Assembly (NCBI GenBank): GCA_000827265.1
Contig: KN834760.1
Span: 653,818 to 717,817 of the forward strand
Direction of reading: 5' to 3'
Origin: Collybiopsis luxurians FD-317 M1
Lineage: Eukaryota > Basidiomycota > Agaricomycetes > Agaricales > Omphalotaceae
DNA length: 64,000 nucleotides
A program made the translations under genes and the position numbers. The notes beneath the pieces are model-generated. The model ran no database searches. It had not been told where the DNA came from and worked only from the letters and a program-made list of their open reading frames with translations. Positions 58,183 through 64,000 of the stretch are shown piece after piece (position 1 is the first letter of the stretch; every line of letters starts with the position of its first letter).

Positions 58183-60429
58183 TGGGGAGAGGAGAGATGG
58201 TGGGTGGTGAAGGTGGATGTAGAGTACAAACATTGATTCATGGACCTTAGTTTGCTTCTTTGGATTTAGATTCAGACATATATATATCTATAACCCCCCC
58301 ACCACTACCTCTTTCCTCTTCTCGTGATAACTAGGTTTTACGGGAATTTCTTGATTAACCCAGTCTGCGTTCTCTTCTCGTAATGCGCAGTGACATGGCT
58401 TTATTTTGCTCACGTCGCGAATTGCGGGGATTGAATGTACTGATGTCTAGGGCGTATGCTTGGGGTGGACAATGATGGAGACGCAGACGCAGACAAATTC
58501 GCGGCTGTTGCGATACTCGGAATTATTTTTACCATAAGACGGTGCAGAGGTTAGGCGGATTTCCGGATTCGGCGATAACAAACGAACAAAGGGCAATGCT
58601 ACATAGGCCGTTTGTACACAAATTACCGGTATATGTATCCTTAGCAAACTCGCTGAAATAAGGTACAAGTAACTAGTCCCTTATCATACTAGATTCGTAT
58701 TCTACTCTGATTCTACTACGTTTGAGCTCCGCCGTCCGGGAGAAAACTGGGAATGAGGATCTGCCGCATACAGAAATCCGGACTTGAACAAACCTCGATG
58801 TATGACTCACCAGGTGAAACTATGCATCTGCATTCACGCCCAAGAATTCCCGCAACCCAACGCAGCCAAAATGCTGAACTGTCATAAGTGCGCAACCGTT
58901 AGGCGTCCCAATAATAAGCACCGAAGCGGTCCCACTGTTCTCCTGCGTGGTAAGTAGTACCTTCCTGGTACCCGTGCCAGTTTCAATTGCCCATCAGTGT
59001 CAACTTGCGCTTCTTCAGTGGAGGAGAGATGACATCTTCTCAGTCTTCCTTGCTGCACTATCAGAACTGGCAGTAGCGTTTGCATTTGGCTTGCAATACC
59101 AATACCGATGATGTCGACTACTGTCTGCCATAGATAATCTTACTTCTGTGAAGTTGCAATCAGAAGTTTCAACCATAGGATTGGTGAAAGTTTGAACCCA
59201 GGTCATAATCATTGTTACCAGGATTGGAGTATCAGTACGCTGAAGTTGTACTAGCCGCAGGCAAACAGGGTGGTATAAGAACGAAGAATTGAGAGAATCC
59301 CTTCAAGAAGCATTTATGAGTGTAAGTAAAAGTTCCTGCTGCTTTTGAAAAAGCACTTTCAAAGTCAGAGACCTTGTTAGTATAGATAGACTGTTGGATT
59401 CAGAACTCTCAATATGAGCAGCATGAAAGTTTAATGTCAGTGTTAAATATTTTCCTATGTAAGTACACAAAACTATAGGTAACTGGTAAGTAAAGGACAG
59501 AAAGGAAATAAACAAGGGCACGTATGCTCAGAACGATGGATAAGTTCTGAGGGACATGGAAATTCTACTACCACTATAAATAACAGTGAAAGGGTAAGAG
59601 ATAAAGAGGAGAAATGAAATAGATAAATAGTGAAACAAATATCCAAAGATACCGGCCCGGAAGCAAAGACAATCCCTACAACCGCTGTCAATTCGGTGCC
59701 ACAGGACACCACGCGCCCATATGACCATTACGCGTACTACGCCATGTCGGACTTACTCGATCTAACAGCCAGATGTCCCTGGACCTCAATTATAGCAAGT
59801 CATAATAATAGTTTGGCTTGTTAATAGCAAGATGTTATTTATAATCTACTAATTGCTATAGCATTAATAATTTTAACGGAGCTCAATTGCATCCCACATT
59901 ACTACCATTTGTGTCTGATGTCACTTTATAGTAGCATATCCAGCTCCCTGATAGACAACGGTAGCAATCACAAAACTTTACACACTCATAGCAGTGGCAT
60001 GTGTGGAGATTGTCATTGCCTAGACTTCCAACTGCCAGGCATCCTGGGTTGTGAAGATTGAGAAATGGCATTGCTGTTGGTGTTGGTGTCGCAGAAGTTC
60101 AAGAAAAGGAGAGTACTAATTGGGAGTGGATTGTGCAGAAAGCTGAACAGAAATACATGCCATTGACTATTGGACTAGAACCATTATTTTTAACCATACA
60201 GACTTGTGGTGAAAGTGGTGATCAAGAATCAAGAATGGATACATTGTCATACAGGGCTATTGGTCCAAATTGGGAAATTCGGCAATGGCACTATCCCCGA
60301 CATAGCTCAAACTCCAAGGAATGAGCAGATTGACCCGAAGGCTCAAAGTCTGAGGTTCCTGGGTGCCCATTGTGGTCAGTATTCAGTTGCGACTACATAT
60401 GTTTGAATCGTAAAATGGGCGTGTATAAT
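58183..60429. other. Intergenic, no gene recognised
   Basis: The first ~150 nt are shared with the 14.2-kb flank. The remaining frames are short and without motifs. Confidence 0.45.
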
Positions 60430-63202
60430 TCAAATGCCAATTCGTATGCCTTGCAAATTGTCGTGAATTTCTTGCGAGTGGGGTCGGATTTCGGGATCTT
60501 CTGCCCAGCACGAATTTGTAAGCTCCCATAGAGAGTCTGTACACCAACTATTATGTTGAGGGCGAGCAGGTCGTCCTCCGAGAAGTAAACTATGAATTAT
60601 TGCGCCGTCGGTCTTCTTGTCATTAAACGGAGGCTTAAGTGTTAAGATCTGTGGGATATATGTAAGCAAGTATCGATAGATGACACCGTAAAAATACCTC
60701 AACAATGGTACAACCGAACGCATAAACATCCGTTGAGAGACAGCTCGAAGCCAACTTGCCCGCGTCATCCGGTATCTGAAGTTCAGGCGCCATCCATCGC
60801 GTTGCTCCCCTTATATTCGTCGTTGTTGCATTAGACCATATTTGGGATTCTGTATTAATAACAGATAAGCCAAAATCTGCCAGGCAGCAATGCAGATCAG
60901 CTGTAACTAGTATATTAGCCTGATGAACCATGGCAATTTAGTATACGCAGGAAAATTCTGTACATGAAACAATTTTAGCACATACCCCTCGAATATCTCC
61001 GTGTATGACAGGGGGATCCCTGGAATGAAGATACAAAAGGCCTGCAGAAATTTCAGAGAGCTATATCAAATGAGAGGTTGCTTTGAACAGCCATGAGTAT
61101 TGCTGGCTCACCACATCATATCGATTATGCATCGGATTCCTTTTAAGGTACGAAATAACATCTCGGTTCTCCATCCAGGGGGAGACGAGGCAGAAAGAGG
61201 GGTAGAAAAGCTGAACGTTGACACCGAGAAGAGGGAGGATGTTTGGATGTTTGAGCTGGCGCCATACGAGGGCCTCATTACAAAATTGCTGGCGAGCGGA
61301 GTACCGTTAGGAGCTCGTCACGCAGATATCACGAGTGATCCAGTCTTCACCTTCCGAATCTTTTCTCGGACATCCTCATCTGGTTCCAGAATCAGTCGGA
61401 GTACCTTCAAGCAAACAGATTGATTCGACCGCATGGTCCCGTGCCATATATCCTTCATCCCGTACATTAACGTCGTCGACAATCAGTTTAATACCTGGTA
61501 GCACTCACTGCGAACCCACCCCCTCTGATTGGATTTTGACCAGTTCGTTGTAGATCTTCTACGAACAACGATGATGGCAAAATCTCGTACCGAGTTGCCA
61601 AATGACGGAGGGACCGTAAACATCTCATGTGATACACCCTCAAATTTATACCGAAGCTATCCGGATGCCCTTGCTCAGTGAAATCCAAGTCCTACAGCGA
61701 AGACATCAAGTTAGCTCCTCCAAAATTCCAGTTCTCTGGGCTTCTGAAATGCGAACCGACTGCAGAAGATCCACGAGTTGTTGTACCAAGAATTTGTCAT
61801 GCTTGTGATACGATACAAGCAAATTTGGCGTCCAGTGTGATATCTTTCCATCGCCCGCAGTAAACTTTTCTTGGAAGCCAAGATGATATCGAAGGTTGGC
61901 GGTGGTAATGTGGAATGAACCTGATGTACAGACATTCATAATGTGAATGCTCAGCAGTGAAATCAAAGCAGAGGTACAAACCAATTTCCAGAGACATATT
62001 ATAATCCCCATGGAATGGGGTATTGCTTGTGCCCTCATTTCTGAACTTGTTTTCAAAACTCCAGTGGATCCGTATGCTGCTGTTCGCATCCCAAGCCATG
62101 CTATTCCGCGGAGTACTGGTCCGATAGTCCCGATACCGTTCAATAAGCTCGGTGAGATATGAAGTTTTACGGGCTCCGCCAATGAAGCGGTGTTGCAAAA
62201 GCTCGCTCGCCGTAGGTCGCTAGTCATACAGTTAGCTCGAAGGCCCACTATGTATGACAAAAAACATACTGCATCGGTGTCCTTTGTTAAGCAGAGACTG
62301 ACAAAGTCCCTAAAAGCAGCAGAGAATGGACCTTCAAGCACGGGCGGTTTAACCTTGGGGATGAGGAAAAGAGCCCGCATGGGATGATACTCTCTCAACG
62401 GTGGCTCCCCTTTTGCCATCTCAATCGCAGTGATACCCAAACTCCACACGTCTGCCTTTGCATCATGACCACCTTTTCGAATGACTTCTGGCGCCATCCA
62501 GAATGGAGTGCTGATAAAGGTACGTTGAAGGGTACTTGTGAGCTGAGAAGCGCAACCAAAATCGGCCAGTTTCACTTTGCCAGATGAAGACAAGACGACA
62601 TTGGCAGCCTTGATGTCTCGGTGGATGGTGCCTCCTGAATGAAGATAGTCTAAACCGAGTAAGAGTTCTCGGCAGATAACAGCGATATGAGCCTCGGAAA
62701 ATGGGCCCGGTTTGAGTAAATCTAAACATGAACCACCAGAGAGATATTCCATTGTAATCCATAATTTGTAGGCGACAACGAAAGAGCCGTAGTATTTGGT
62801 GACATATTCCGAATTGCATTGAGCAAGGCAGGCTACTTCTTGCTGGATTTCGGAAAGCTCATCATCAAAGTCTTCGATATCTATTCAAGAGTGACGAGTA
62901 AATGAGACACGTGAGACAAAAGTATCGCGGCGTAAAGGAGCAAACCAGTTACCAATCTGCTTTATGGCAACAATTTCCTTGGTTTCATTGTGCATGGCCT
63001 TGTATACGGTCGCAAAACTTCCTGTACTAAGCTTTTCCAGCAAAGTGTACTGGCGGGCAGGATTGCGGGAATGAATTGGATATGAATCTCTTGGACAATT
63101 TGCCTGTAGAGAAGGAGGGGAACAAGTAGTTTCTCTGGGCTGTTGCTTTTGAAAAATATCATCTGAGATTGAGCGTCTGCCAACACCAAGACTGGGAGCC
63201 AT
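60430..63202 (-). CDS. Double protein kinase: GCK-III (STE20-type) domain fused to a TKL domain, 746 aa
   Basis: Ten exons join in continuous phase (2241 nt): 63202-62953, 62880-62270, 62219-61982, 61920-61757, 61691-61509, 61452-61351, 61288-61112, 61060-60986, 60919-60698, 60648-60430; all introns GT-AG, 49-72 nt. Kinase 1 (~52-310) has [12 protein letters not shown] (Lys81), HRDIKAANV (170), DFG (190), TPFWMAPEV (~209) and [13 protein letters not shown], with the [11 protein letters not shown] extension of Sps1/MST3-type kinases. A linker (~320-460) follows. Kinase 2 has [43 protein letters not shown] (HRD changed to HGD, common in mushroom TKLs), ADFGLS and [10 protein letters not shown], ending RIGI-stop. 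If the intron 61981-61921 is not spliced, kinase 1 would stop at 61797 and kinase 2 would be a separate gene with an unidentified start. Confidence 0.7.
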
Positions 63203-64000
63203 AGCGGAGGGGGGAAGAAAAAAGGCTGTAATGAATATACTGTGATTACTGGTATATATCCCTCACATGTCGCCTGCCACGTGCCACAAATAAAGATGGA
63301 TAGATAGATATTACGCAGCAGGGTCCCGCATTTCGGAACAGCTGAAAGCAGCAACTTGGGAAGGAATTATACAGTACATACAGTAGATAAAATGAACTTG
63401 ATTCGAGACCCCCATCCTACAGCTGCACAGAGCAAGTTCAATTCAGAATGATCCAGAGCCAATGTTTAAGGCTTAAGCACCAGAATAAATAGCAGACTAA
63501 GTAGCAGCACCCCTTCTTTCTCTTTGTTTAAGACCAGGTCAATCCGGGCATACAATATAGTGGTGTTTTGATTCAGGTCTCTGAAATATTGTGAACAAAC
63601 TTTGCAGTATTGTCGACTCCCATTTCATTCAATTCGACAGTCACAGGTCACAGGGCGTGAAAATATCAATCTATGCTGTCTCGCCGAGAGAGGAGATGAG
63701 AGAAAGGAAGCAAAGTGCAGATAGTATTGGGGACAAACAAGCTATGTTTGGTCGCCCAAGCTCTCTCGCACGGACCCGATGAAAGGGTCAATGCTCAAGC
63801 CGGCACGGGCGAGGTACATACTACAGGAATGAGACCGTAACTAAGCAAGAAAGAAAAGACTACAGAGAGTGGGAATGCGGTAAGGGTGGGGCAAAGAAAA
63901 ACCTCAAGAGAGGCTATTGAACTAAATGTGAGATATGCTGAAAGAAGGAGACGAGGGGTCTAACGATGTGCGCGGCATCCTATGTACTAGAGGAGCCACA
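63203..64000. other. Intergenic, 5' flank of the double kinase gene
   Basis: No gene recognised to the window edge. Confidence 0.45.

Overview
The window looks like nuclear DNA of an Agaricomycete (mushroom-forming basidiomycete). Genes are split by many short introns, mostly 47-75 nt, with GT-AG ends and CTRAY-like branch points. The gene content also fits: NACHT-WD40 STAND proteins, a MYND-finger protein, a GtaA-type glutaminase, a family-specific 7-TM protein and TKL kinases. Gene models were built by hand, joining open frames across splice sites and requiring continuous phase. Where exon sums are quoted they divide by three.

Layout. 1-12.9 kb: two NACHT-WD40 NLR-like genes on the minus strand. 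The first is cut by the window edge; the second is complete and carries 14 near-identical WD40 repeats. Between them lie a decayed CDC7-like kinase and a small ubiquitin-fold gene. 14.4-18.9 kb: a coiled-coil gene and a PlsC-type acyltransferase sit head to head, followed by decayed tandem copies of the acyltransferase 3' end. 20.6-23 kb: a glycerophosphodiester phosphodiesterase. 24.5-31 kb: three tandem short-chain dehydrogenase (SDR) paralogues, each with a TATA box, with a foldback element containing telomere-like CCCTAA repeats between copies 1 and 2. 32-42.2 kb: a small unknown gene, an MFS monocarboxylate-type transporter with decayed duplicates of its last exon, a secreted glutaminase, and a MYND protein carrying two in-frame stops. 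42.6-45.8 kb: a single-pass membrane protein and a Mth938/NDUFAF3-like protein. 46.4-47.5 and 56.5-58.2 kb: two further, broken copies of the coiled-coil/acyltransferase block. 48.8-50.1 kb: a 7-TM protein. 52-56.3 kb: a DUF6698-like remnant, a conserved single-exon protein and a damaged RRP7-like gene. 60.4-63.2 kb: what reads as one 746-residue protein with a GCK-III (STE20-type) kinase domain fused in frame to a TKL kinase domain.

The genes do not form one pathway. The common themes are birth-and-death turnover (tandem SDRs, three copies of one block, decayed terminal exons, several pseudogenes) and signalling or non-self-recognition architectures (NLRs, double kinase). The double kinase is the most unusual item. 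The limits are those of reading by eye: no transcript data and no database search were used.
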